Positions 45,661 through 56,655 of a stretch of 64,000 nucleotides of DNA are shown here, piece by piece (position 1 is the stretch's first letter; each line of letters starts with the position of its first letter). Source of the stretch: Gautieria morchelliformis (lineage: Eukaryota; Basidiomycota; Agaricomycetes; Gomphales; Gomphaceae); the NCBI GenBank assembly GCA_015179125.1, contig WHVA01000100.1, forward strand, positions 174,001 to 238,000, in the 5' to 3' direction. The position numbers were made by a program, and so were the translations under genes. The notes beneath the pieces were generated by a model, which made no database searches, was not told the DNA's origin, and saw only the letters and a list, made by a program, of their open reading frames with translations.

Positions 45661-46612
45661 ACGCGGATCAAAAAATCTATAGATCGGATGCTTACGTAAC
45701 ATCTCTTACCGTGTCTCGAATGAACTCTCCTTCCCGCTTTAAAACTCACAATGAAGAGTAGTACGGTAACACGTCTGCAGTAGTAAAGTGCTCCTCTGTC
45801 CGACGGTGTGTGCGTGGCCAGTGGCCACGAAGATTTTGGACCGATCAAGAGCAGTGATCCGTCGATGGGCTGCCTGCGATGGGATCGGGCGACCGAGTCG
45901 CTGTCAGCACAAGTCCCCAGGACCACTGTTCAAAATAACTCGCGCTGCTTGCTCTTGCTACGCGGCAGTTTCGTTTCGCTCCCAGTCACAGCTGCGTGAC
46001 TCGTGACACCAAGAAAACCAAGCGTGAGATGGTACACAAACTCGGTAATATTCTATGAGAATAAATGTGTTTTTTACCCAAGTTTCTAGCATTTACTATA
46101 ATGTCTCAGCCTGAATCACACTTTCCTGCAACGCCATGGAAGGAGATCAGACGACGAGGCGTTGAACGCTAGAGCTGCAGGTGAAAAGATCAACCAGAAA
46201 AGATCAACCAGCGACTTGGCACCTGAATAGGTACAGCGCTAAAGAAACAAGGACGGGGGACTAATGTACGTTTGAGGATCTGGAATCCTCAAAATCCGAA
46301 TGTACTTACTAAGCGGATAAAGTGCTACTGCAAGAAAGAGCGAAATAACACTTCCGTGTGTGTGCGGGTCTTGGGTGCTGGAAATAGTGCGGGGGTGTTC
46401 GACCGAGGTGCGTGATGTACCAATCGACTGTAAACTCGATCAAGAGCGACTTTTATATCAACCACTCAGGGGGTGTGGTCATTATGCCCGTCTACTCGCA
46501 CCTGAGAAGCAAATTCCTGCTGGCCACCTCGGACATCGTTCCCCTTATAATCCCCGCACTGTATCAACGACCCCCCTTTATTCCCTAGCATAATCTAGCA
46601 CGTATACCTCTA
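45661..46612. other. Intergenic region and promoter of the DUF3455-like gene
   Basis: No coding signal was found. A short sequence at about 46273-46310 resembles the 7734/28434 repeat. The stretch just before 46613 is C/T-rich and is the likely core promoter. Confidence 0.45.
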
Positions 46613-47771
46613 ATGTACCGTCTCCTCGCTCTTACTCCTCTCATCCTTTCCAGCACTGTCTACGCTGCGCAAAGCACAGACCATCTTTGCGACGTCTCAA
46701 ATGCTAAACTTGACATTCCATCTGGACAAACAAATGTGACCCTCCCCTCCGGCGTAAAACCGAGGTTTATTACTGTTGGACTTGGAACGCAGAATTACAC
46801 CTGTTCCTCCTCCGGGACATACATGTACGTTCCCCCTCGTTTTCTATTTGTCTTTTTGCAGTCTTTCATGCCAGCTATTACACTTAGAAACGTTGGGGCA
46901 GTGGCAGAGCTCCTCGACATATCATGTTTAGTCTCTGACAAAGCATTTACTTCACTGCGCAAACGCGCCCCCTTTCCCGACTCCGATGCCGTATGGGAGC
47001 ACGAAGCTCGAGTCCGTGCTCTACTAGGTCCCAACCGTCTACGTCTCGGCCAGCACTACTTCGAAACCAACCCCACAGGTGCCGCCGGCGTCACACCCGT
47101 GTTCGACTTCCGCGGAGACCTCCTCAAAAATGATAGCCAGGCATTTACAGCGGTTACTAAGCTCGGTGGTCTTCTGGCACCTACGAACAGTACTCAAGAT
47201 GTCGACTGGCTCGAACTGAGCACCTTCCAGGGAAACGCTGCCTCATTTGTTTTCCGTGTCGATACCCATTTCGGACAGCCCCCCAAGACAGTTAGTCTGA
47301 CTGTGTTTGCCAACGATTTACTGATCTTAGCGAGATAATCAGTGCCAGCCCGGATCCGCACAAATTCAAGTACGCTATAGCGCCAAGTATTGTACGTGCT
47401 GATTCACACTGGGTTCACATTCCTGACCTGGTATGTCAACAGGGTTCTTCCAAAACAGCACCTCCGGGACTGCGGCCGCTAGTGGCAGCAGCAACAAAGT
47501 AAATGCTGCCCTGTCATCCAATTCCGAGTCCTCGGATTCTGCCAGCCTACAAAAGCTACTCAACTATGCGCCAGCAGTTTTGGCCCTACTCGCTCTCACG
47601 ACCGTCCTGTCACTTGTCGCCGTCGCCTTCGGCATCATGACCCTCTGCAGGGGTCGCCGTTCATCGATACCAACTCGTTCTGCACCGGCGTATCATCCGG
47701 TGCAGCTTCCTCGAGCCAAGCAGCCAATGGGGGAGAGCTACCATGACGACCCGGAGCCATACGGTGCATGA
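46613..47771 (+). CDS. DUF3455-like secretory protein with C-terminal membrane anchor
   Basis: Four exons (46613-46824, 46888-47290, 47343-47391, 47443-47771) join to 993 nt, 330 residues. Residues 1-19 are a signal peptide (MYRLLALTPLILSSTVYA). The lumenal part has the DUF3455 pattern: 'VTLPSGVKPRFITVGLGTQNYTC', 'VGAVAELLDISCLV', 'GVTPVFDF', 'DVDWLEL' and 'VFRVDTHFGQPP...C...IQVRYSAKYWFF'. A Ser-rich stalk and one membrane helix (about residues 262-285) follow, then a short basic and Pro-rich cytosolic tail. DUF3455 proteins are usually secreted and of unknown function. The anchor makes this one a surface protein. Confidence 0.88.
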
Positions 47772-48036
47772 ACAAGAAAGAACCTTCACGACTTCCTCAC
47801 GTATTACCCCTTTTATTTATATTTCTGCATGGACAATATTGGCAATGCACTCGTTTTATAGAATGAATGGTTATTTTGGGATTATAATTGTAGGCATAAA
47901 ACATGGGTCAAGTAAAGCTGCAGATCTAAGATACAGTATAGTGCGGCAAGAACAAGCATCGATACACATGGCGCATATACGTCGTACTGTAAATAAGAAT
48001 GTCAAAAATGTAAACCACACGGCTAAAGGTGCAACA

Positions 48037-51000
48037 TCAATGCCGTCTGACAATGCCAATTAAAAAATCCCAGCCACCAATGGCGTACTTGAGTTCCACC
48101 AGTCGCTTTATCTCCCGCCATCCGCCACTCCCGCCCTCCACCTCGCTCAAATCCCGTGTGATATATATAAAGTCGGCCGGGGTGAGAAGCGACCGCAAGA
48201 GGGATCCGAATAGAAAAGAAATCAATCCAATGATCAGTACTGTTGAGAGAGGATAAAGTCGAGTGTCCATGACATCTGTTTTCACAGCGAGCGATGGAAC
48301 ACTAGAGCTGCTGCGACTCGGTGATACGGAACCCGATAGAGGGGATGAGCGGGACAAGTTGGGAAAATCGACAGTCCGGGAGCCTCGTCTGAAAAGGGCA
48401 TTCGGATAAACGTTCAGGAAGCTCAGAAGACCTAATGGCGGAACTGTCGTGGTCTCTCCGTCTTCAGGAGGTGGACGCAACAAATCCTAATACAGCGGGT
48501 TCAACCACTATTTTAGAGTTCCTTTCGTTATGTGCACTCACTGCAGCTTCGGACTGTGCATCTTCCCCAGGTGACGTCTCTCTGCCAGATTCGGACTTCT
48601 CCTCGCCCGCTCCCGACCCAGCACTTGTTGCTGTAATCTCATCGACCAGGACAGAATTATTATAGAGCGTTGTGGCAACTGCGATAGGCTCGGTGAGTGC
48701 CCTGGGCGGTGCCTCTGTCCCTGAAATCAAGGGAATTCTGCAAAGGAAGCGGTCAAAATATGCCTGCAACCCGTCGATGTCCCATACCTCGACAAAACGG
48801 GCATTTTCCCGAGTCGTTCATCTTCGAGTTCTCGACGTAAGTATCGCATTGAATCCTTTTCATTCATGATTTCCATAGTGGTGCCATCCACAACGACAAG
48901 CCCTTTACCTTTTTGTCCGCCTCCGACAGCCGGAAAAACGACAATCTCTGCGATTGCACCATTCGCTTCAAGGTCTGTCAACCAGGCAGGTCTGGCTGGT
49001 GCTTGAACCGACAATGGCTCCTCCGCAACGACGTCATACTGTGCAGTTGGTAACGTAAATCGCAATAAATGCCTGGGCGGTGAGTCAATATTAAGCCCAG
49101 AGGAGTAAAGTGGTGTTGATGGTAATACATGGCATGTGCAGGATATCGGAAGGTCAGATGACGTCGCAGAGATAGGTGACATAGATAGCGGCTGCCCCGC
49201 CCGATTCGGATCTCGCAGGTGAGACGCAAAGCGAACTTCATATCCATCAGGATATAACTTAGAATCGACGACAAGCTCTGCAACAAGAAAGTCCACAGGG
49301 ATTATGTCATCTGGGTGGAAGTCCCCACCGAGAGATGACGTTGAGGCACCCGCACGTATGCCATCTCTCGACAGTGAGCGCGTCAAATGGATTGTTGACG
49401 AGGCCGCAGATATGCGCCGAGTCCTGATAGTCGAAGCGGGAGACGCTGTTGGGGACGAGACAGACGAGGCGGGATGCTCGGGTGAGTCAGAAACGTCAGG
49501 CAAGGGGTTCGTTTCTGTAGTCTGGCGCGGCGTTATTACGTCTGGAACAGAAGGATTAAGTGAGACCAGGATCGTGCTTCTGAACTTTTTGGTTGATGTA
49601 TGGTATCTTGTCGAGATGAGAGCCCGAGCTTCGTCCCTCCGGGTAAGCTTCCAAGCCAATTCCTGCGGTTCGAACCCCTCAACACCGCAGGAGCCGTCCT
49701 CCGGAAGCAAAGCCACTTCAGACGGGGGAAGCCTCATTACTGGAGGGACCATATTTCTTTTCATGTATTGCTCGATGGCAAGAATAGCGCGAGGAAGCGC
49801 TGCGTTAAGCATCGAATTAAACGCAACGGGTACCGATCCCGCATAATCTACAGACACCACGTAAGTGCATTTGGTTGAAGGAATGGCGTAATTCTCTGTG
49901 GTATATGGATCTAGGGTCTCGAGAATCCACCCCTGGATCATGACTCGGCCAATTGGTAGTCCGTGTGGATTATATTTGGCGGCATCAAAAGCGGCAACTG
50001 AAGTTGGGCTGAACGAAGCCGATGCACAGATGATAGCTGACGAGACGGGGTAAGGCGATGCAGCACCGTTACGTTGTCCTGCAGCGGAGTCTGGGGGTTG
50101 AAACAATCTAGCCGATATACTAGCCAGATAAAAGCCTCTATCTCTGAAAGGGAAACCACCCTTTGAGACTACAAAAGCAGTATGGCAACCGGTGCCAAAC
50201 TCTTGAAGGACAACGGCGGAATCGAAACGATCATCCCAGGCCGCCCTAGAGTCGTAATGGTTGACAACATGCGAAACCTCGTCCGCAGAAACACCTTCAA
50301 TAACCTTTTCGCCCTTATGGACTGGGATAGCGACAGAGATACCTGGAAAGAGTTTCCGATGCACTGGAAAACCTTTGTCATTGACCAGAGTCCAACCATC
50401 GACGGCGGATTCAGTGCGTAAATCTCGAAGAAATGCAAGCGCCGAAAGTGCGCAAGCCATTGGGGGCTCCGAGGGCGATGGGGGTGAATCAGTGGCAGCA
50501 GTCCCCGCACCAAGCGACAGCGACGCAGCATTGACGGCAGCAGAGGTGGTGGCGGTAGTCTGTTCGACGGCACGTGTCCAGAAATTAACCAGAGGACTGG
50601 AAAACCGGGGAGCTGATCCAGCCCACTGCATAACTCCGGTCCTGACAGTGGGGCCACTCTCAACATTATCGCCGTCGCTTTCTTCATTCCACTCTTCACG
50701 ACGACGTCTGATGACCCCGAGGACTGGCGGCTGATCCAGAGGGACACGTACTGGCTTCACGCGCTTCATTTTGGTTAGGACTTTCACCTCACTTTCGGGA
50801 AGATCCTCAACGTCGACTTTAACCTTGGTGCCATTCACGACAACGACTCCTTTTTCCTTGGAAGTGCCTCTGCGTACAAAGGCCATAAGTCGCTCATCAC
50901 CAACAAAGAGCGCATCGTGTGCAATGGTTAGCCACAAGCCACCCCCACCGCTTGACAGACGGTGACGTCGCAAGCATGATACCGTTTGAGGAGGAGGATC

Positions 51001-53593
51001 GACGACGACCTCAAGAGAAGAGGCCCAGGTATCGAGATCGCACCGAAGTTCGCACTCGACGTATGGTAACGTTATGGGAATAATTCTTGTAGGAGAATGA
51101 GCTTGATCTAGAGCAGGGACACCAGGCGATGGTTGCGTAGGGTCGGGGGCGGTGTCGCGATTTCCATTGGAGGCGAAATCGACAGACCCAGAAGTTGACC
51201 TCCGATTCTCACAGCCTTCGTACTCGAGTTTGAAACTTCCTTTATCGTGGTCATACCGGGAGCTGAGTGACCTTGCCCCTCCAAGGCGAGTATTGACGGG
51301 AGGTCCTCCACATTTAATGGCGTATTCACCGACACCGGCCACAGCATTGACCATCTGCTGAGGGATGGATGATTTGCCTGCCCAACCTCGCGGATCCGAT
51401 TGCTCGAGGAGTGTCAAAAGTGTGGTCGTGGGCGAGAGCGTTTCGATGGCCCAACCTTGAAGGTCAACTTGGGTGCGAATAATGTTTGGCTCAGGTGGAG
51501 GGATGGAAGAAAATAGTTGCGTATCATCTGTCGAGAATGAGAAGACGTGTACCGTCGTAGGTGATTTGTATACCGTCTTTAAAAGAACGACGTCTCTTGC
51601 ACTACTGGCATTTAGAAAGGGACCATTCATCCACACTTTCAGAAGTTACCCACTTTGATGGCCAATTAGGTTTGGATCGCCAATGCCACAGCTCCGTGAG
51701 TTCGTTGACATCCTCAATTAAGACAGCGTCATCGTGTCCCTTGTCCCAGTAGCCTCGAGCGCCGGGAGACGCTATGGTGCTGTAAAGATCCCATAATCCA
51801 ACACCAACAAATACTGCTTCCGCACGATAGACAACCAGTGTTGGGTCTATAGAGTCAAGCTGGGTAACAGTAACACCTCGAGACTCGGAATCTGGGTAGG
51901 GTATGATCTCATTTGTCCCATGAACCTACGTACAAACTTACTGCGTTTCCATTTTGCCTCGGGTTCCTGGAGCAGGGAAGAAAAGTAGATGTAATTGCGT
52001 TTCACGCGGGTCAAAATGACTTTCTCAGCCGCAGAAGTACGGCTTATACCATCACGGTGCGACACACCTCTCCGGGGAGTAATGGACGATGCAGAAATCT
52101 CGCCACTACTTTCACCAGTGGACAAGCTGTGAAAGCTGAGTCCACTAACACTTGATGTATCCTGCAGCATCTGGCGGGACAAGGTGAATGATGTGGGGTC
52201 TCGCGGCTCCATATCCAGGACTGGGTGGGGTAATCCATTAAGCCGTAGTCCTGACGCACTGCCTGAGATCTCGACAGTCAGCTTGACTTTCAAAATGGAT
52301 TGAGTATCGGGCAACGATGAATGGCGAATACGGAGAGTGGTATGTCCTGAATCAGCAGATGTCAATGTCCGACTGGCCGTGACCTTCCATGGGAGAGCTG
52401 CGACTACATCTGATGAGGCGCGGGTGGAAATTTGGATATCCCACCCTATCACATCAGGTAGGATACACTCGATGCATCTCTCTAGGCGTTTTTTTGCTTT
52501 GGCTTCGTTGACTTCTTCTAATGCTTTCACTGCATGAGCAGAGGTCTCGTCTTCGTCTTCATGAACAATCGAGTACTCCACGTTCAAAGCCTCGCGACCA
52601 ACATCAAAAACAACCCTTTCAAGAGTGACCCCCATGCCGTATGCACATAATAAAGGAAGCCGGTGCCCACGTTTCTGTACAACTCGAAGTAGTCCATGCA
52701 CCATTGTTGGCAACTGTTGAGACAGAGCGGACGACAAGGTCCAAGCCGCCTTTAAATCGTGTTGCCAGAAGCAGGTCATACGCAACTTGTTATTGCCGGA
52801 GAGGAGTGGGGGTGCGTTCTCTCCATCTAGAGACTGAGCATGTATGGTTTGTATGCACCAAGCGAACACTTATGGAAAAATAAGTATGATGTCCTAAAAC
52901 GGATAAAGGAACATACAGTGTACATGTGAGCGAACATATGGTGGCGCTGGTCTCAGATAGGCTGGTTCATCATGGGAACGAGGGAGTGAGGTCGAGATGT
53001 CTATTAGAGTTGTTGCATCGTGAAACGTCTTGGATATCGTGACTGCATCCCTTGGGCTAAGATAGATTAGGGAGAAGTCAGGTCAACTAGTAGGGTCGAC
53101 AGGCACGTCCTAGGACTGACTTACTTTGCGGGCCAACCCAGTGCATAGTTTGTCCGTGTAATTCTTGTATTCCAGTCGAACATCTCGACAAGATTAGAGC
53201 CTTCAACGGCAGGATCCCAGTCGCCCCTGATCTCCGGAGTAGATAGCACGGCCCGCCATTTGTCTAAATCGGCTAGTGAACCCTCTAGAGGGACGTCTAA
53301 TACAATACGCATAATGTCCCCGCGGTTGGTTTGTCGGCGATGGATCACAATCCCTTCCGTGTCCATAGCACGTCCCTTCCCAGCAGTATTAGAACCAAAT
53401 TTCTGGCCAAGCTGAGGAGGCGAAGCCGGTAAATGCACGCGCTTCCATGCCGGTGAACTTGTGGACACCAGTAAGGAACGAAACTGTGCCTCAGCCTTTG
53501 AAAGTGCTGAGGCCCATGACTGACGAAGTCTGTATGCCGTCACGTCAGCTGTAAACGAACATTTCAGAGAACTAACCTAGGACCGTCTGACAT
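48037..53593 (-). CDS. Large START-like lipid-binding membrane protein
   Basis: Exon 1 (from ATG 53593) is tiny and spliced (CCTAG|GTTAGT ... ATACAG|ACTT) to a START-like region ('KWRAVLSTPEIRGDWDPAVEGSNLVEMFDWNTRITR'). Two further START-like stretches follow: 'YWDKGHDDAVLIEDVNELTELWHW' near 51720, and 'HYDSRAAWDDRFDSAVVLQEFGTGCHTAFVV' near 50200. Long Ser/Pro-rich linkers join them. The C-terminus has a membrane helix (VLIIGLISFLFGSLL). The protein is about 1650 residues. A one-base deletion in a T-run (48804-48807) breaks the frame before 'VEVWDIDGLQ'; downstream splicing is then regular (GCA|GTGAGT...TTAG|GAT). Such architecture suggests lipid transfer or sensing at a membrane. The ligand is unknown. 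Confidence 0.78.
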
Positions 53594-53820
53594 TGCAGGG
53601 CAGGGTACTTCGTGACGGCTGTGGGGTGACGCGCGTTTCACGTAGCTCAACGTTATGTAACTCGTCATGCGTAAGCACAGTTATCGTAGTGATATTTACC
53701 TTCATGAATTAACGGTAAACTTCGTTATGTTGGTACTGTTACCACCCCAGCCACGGAGAACTGAAACAGATTGATAATAGGTCGATCAACGATCAGCTTG
53801 ATGGCAGCTTTAACATCTAT

Positions 53821-55203
53821 CTAAGTGTCTGACCAAAATTGAACCCATTCCCTCATTTCCTGCAGTCCACTCCCATCTGCGTCTAAGTCTTTCCCAAGAA
53901 TAAGACCCTGATCCTTAACAAGCCGGAGCTCCCGCCCTTTCATCCTTCTCACTTTCCTGTCTATATCTCTGGCGTCAAGCTCTGGATCACTGATCGTCCG
54001 GTCCTCTGCTGGTAAAGACATCGAGTGACGTTGCGTTCGCCGAAGTAGAGCGTGAGTAGTTTGGCAGGACTTAGCTACCGCGGATGAGAGAGGTGTTTGG
54101 GAAGGATCGTTAACACTTGAAGTATTATGGAAATGGGCCAGGACAAGTGCAGAAAATAGGTCTCCGACCCCAGAGAAATAACCTGGTATGCGAGGGATAT
54201 ACAGGGAATGCACCACTGAAGGTACTTCCAACTCTTCTGCTAGTGCCGAAGACGTTACGCACAAAAGAGGTTCACCAGCGTCCGGCTTCTCGATCGCAAC
54301 TCGCAACCACTCTGGAAACGTCCCAGCCAAAGCATCGCTCAGAGGTATGGAGGAGATAACTACGTGGGGAACTTTGTATTCCTTGTGAAGAATGCGAAAT
54401 ATTTTCCGCAGGGACGATACTGAGTTGATCTGAATTTGTGTCAGTAACCTGAAGCTTATATTTCAGTTCTGACCAGAATGCGACTAGAGAGAGGTCACAA
54501 ACTCTACTTCAAAATAATTAGGAGTTATAATCGTTGCTTGACATATAAGTTCGCGATAGATGGGTACAACATCGCCAGAAACATAAAGTTTCCCGGCGTC
54601 TCCCATGACAGCTGGACAAAAGGCGTGATAATCAGTCTTCCTGTAGGGTAGGTTTCAGTGTGGCTACTTTACATACGATCCAAGAGATAGACGAGCTCCG
54701 GATTTCGACGGCGTAGGCGTCGAACAATCTTTGATATCACGGTAAGAGCTTCAACTCCTGGTACATAACCTGACGACAAGGTTCCAAGCGCACAATCATA
54801 ACAAAACGAGGTCATCTTACCAGTCAGGAGGCGTGACGGGTTCAAGAGACCATTTTTCTCCATGCCATCGAATACTGAAGATAATTCTTCCGCGGATGAC
54901 TTCCAACCTCCAATACGCCCATAACCTAACATTCAAGTAAGCTGCAGCTTGTGTCTTCCTGGAAAACTCACCCGAATGGTTCGAATAGTTGACGGTATTC
55001 ACCACCTAACGCTTGATAAGTAAGTGGTCAATGGTAATGCGAGATCACCGACATCAACGTCGTAGCCAAGCAACCTTTATACCAGATCAGGATTGTTCAT
55101 TGTCCAGTGTGATAAGTACTTGCTGAAGTGGAAACACGGCAGCTTTGCCACCAACATAACCGGAAGCTACGTGAGACTGTATGCTGAGTACACGGCCATC
55201 CAT
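53821..55203 (-). CDS. BUD16: Pyridoxal kinase
   Basis: Start ATG at 55203: [27 protein letters not shown], the standard PdxK opening. Several short exons give 'LLGYDVDV', '[12 protein letters not shown]', '[18 protein letters not shown]', '[18 protein letters not shown]' and 'NPELVYLLD', then '[12 protein letters not shown]...[10 protein letters not shown]'. The last exon has the ATP/phosphate loop '[20 protein letters not shown]' with the catalytic Asp. The enzyme phosphorylates pyridoxal, pyridoxine and pyridoxamine in the cytosol to make PLP. All motifs are present and the frame is intact. It is transcribed divergently from the PAP2 gene 200 bp away, and its stop lies 228 bp before the START-like gene on the same strand. 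Confidence 0.92.
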
Positions 55204-55400
55204 GACGTGGATGTGTGGTGGAAATTAATCAGATATAGAATCCCGCTGACTTCCCGTTCCAGTTGGCTTACAAGTAAATAGTCTACGTGCGACAGACAGA
55301 ACTTAAGTAACCTGTTATGTAATACTGACGTCCCTGATTAGACCCAGGGCTTGCCTGGAACGACTCAGAACCGACACAGAACCGACACCTGGTCATAATC

Positions 55401-56572
55401 ATGCGCGACCTCTTTGCGGACGCAAGGAGGCTGCCAAATTTCCATACGGCTTATTTGACTGACTGGTAAGCTCACGCAACATACACGGACTTTCCTCATA
55501 AACACACACTGTTACACAGGGCTGTTGCGTGGTTATTAGTTGGGCTAGGAAGTTGGGTCAAAATTATGCCTGTCTTTGAACGTGACTTTATGGTAGATGA
55601 TCCTCTAATCCATCACCGTCACACGAAACAGAGGTTCTCACTGTTGTTCGTTCTTGCGCGCCATGAACTCATTTGACACTCAGTGTCAATGGAATGCTGC
55701 TCACCAGTCTCGCAGTGTACATTCCACTACTTATTATTCTCGTGGTCGGAGGATCGAAACGATCATGGATCGGCATGCACCACGGGTCCTTAAGCCTGTT
55801 CTTAGCTATGTGAATTGATGGCGATGTGCCATTTTATTACAAGCTAATCGCATTTCTTGTGAATATAGCGCATCTCAAAGATTAATTGTCAATGCCCTCA
55901 AGAATGGAGTTGGCAAGTTGGTATTATAACCATATTTCTGTCTCAGATTAAACCCCCTGTAGGACGTCTTCGGCCTGACTTCATGGCTAGATGCAAATGG
56001 GACCCATCGTTGGCTGCATGCACTGGGTACATTAATACTTCTCTGATTTCCAATATGCGATGAATGATTCCTGCTTTTCTTCCCAGTCATCCGGATGCAA
56101 TTCGGGATGGACGCCGGTCCTTTCCTTCTGGGCATTCGTCCCTAGCATTTACGGGTCTTACGTTTTTGTCAATTTATCTTGTGGCTTGCATGTGTCCATC
56201 ACAGGCCACCTCTGCCTCATCACGCTTACCCAATTTCCTGAAGAGCAAGGCCGTAAGTGTTTTTATCACACTAGCACCTCTTGGAGTGGCAACTTGGATT
56301 GCCATAACGAGGCTCGAAGACTATGTATGTGAGGTCTTAACCTTAATGGTGTTAAATCACACCTGTAACTTGGCGTCTAACAGAGACACCATAAAGAAGA
56401 CGTTATCACAGGTGCTGGCATTGGTAGCCTCTGTGCCTACGTCACATACAACATATACTGGGAGCCTTTCCATGATGGCTACAGGCCGCGGAGAGTTTAT
56501 ACGACCGGCACGCTCGATCCTAATTCTGACTACGAGCTTGCGCAGCTTGATGATCCCTCTAATAACGTTTGA
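55401..56572 (+). CDS. PAP2-type lipid phosphatase (DPP1/LPP1 family)
   Basis: Exons 55401-55465, 55520-55633, 55684-55809, 55881-55920 and one from about 55946 join in phase, followed by later exons ending at TGA 56570-56572. The protein has several membrane helices and the three PAP2 motifs: KPPVGRLRP (KxxxxxxRP), FPSGHSSLAF (PSGH) and RHHKEDVITG (the distal Arg/His motif). Such enzymes dephosphorylate phosphatidic acid, diacylglycerol pyrophosphate or lysophosphatidate in vacuolar or Golgi membranes. The short 40-nt exon 4 carries 'LIVNALKNGVGKL'. The gene converges on the CID gene, whose stop is only 84 bp away. Confidence 0.9.
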
Positions 56573-56655
56573 ATCGCAGAATCGTGTAGATGGGTTAAAT
56601 CAAAAAGGTTAAAATTTGTTACATGCTCATTTCTCTGTACATCAATCTTTCACCG

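Noticed and set aside
49668-49680. tRNA-like box B (GGTTCGAACCC)
   Set aside because: It is a chance palindrome inside START-like coding sequence, with no box A or cloverleaf around it.
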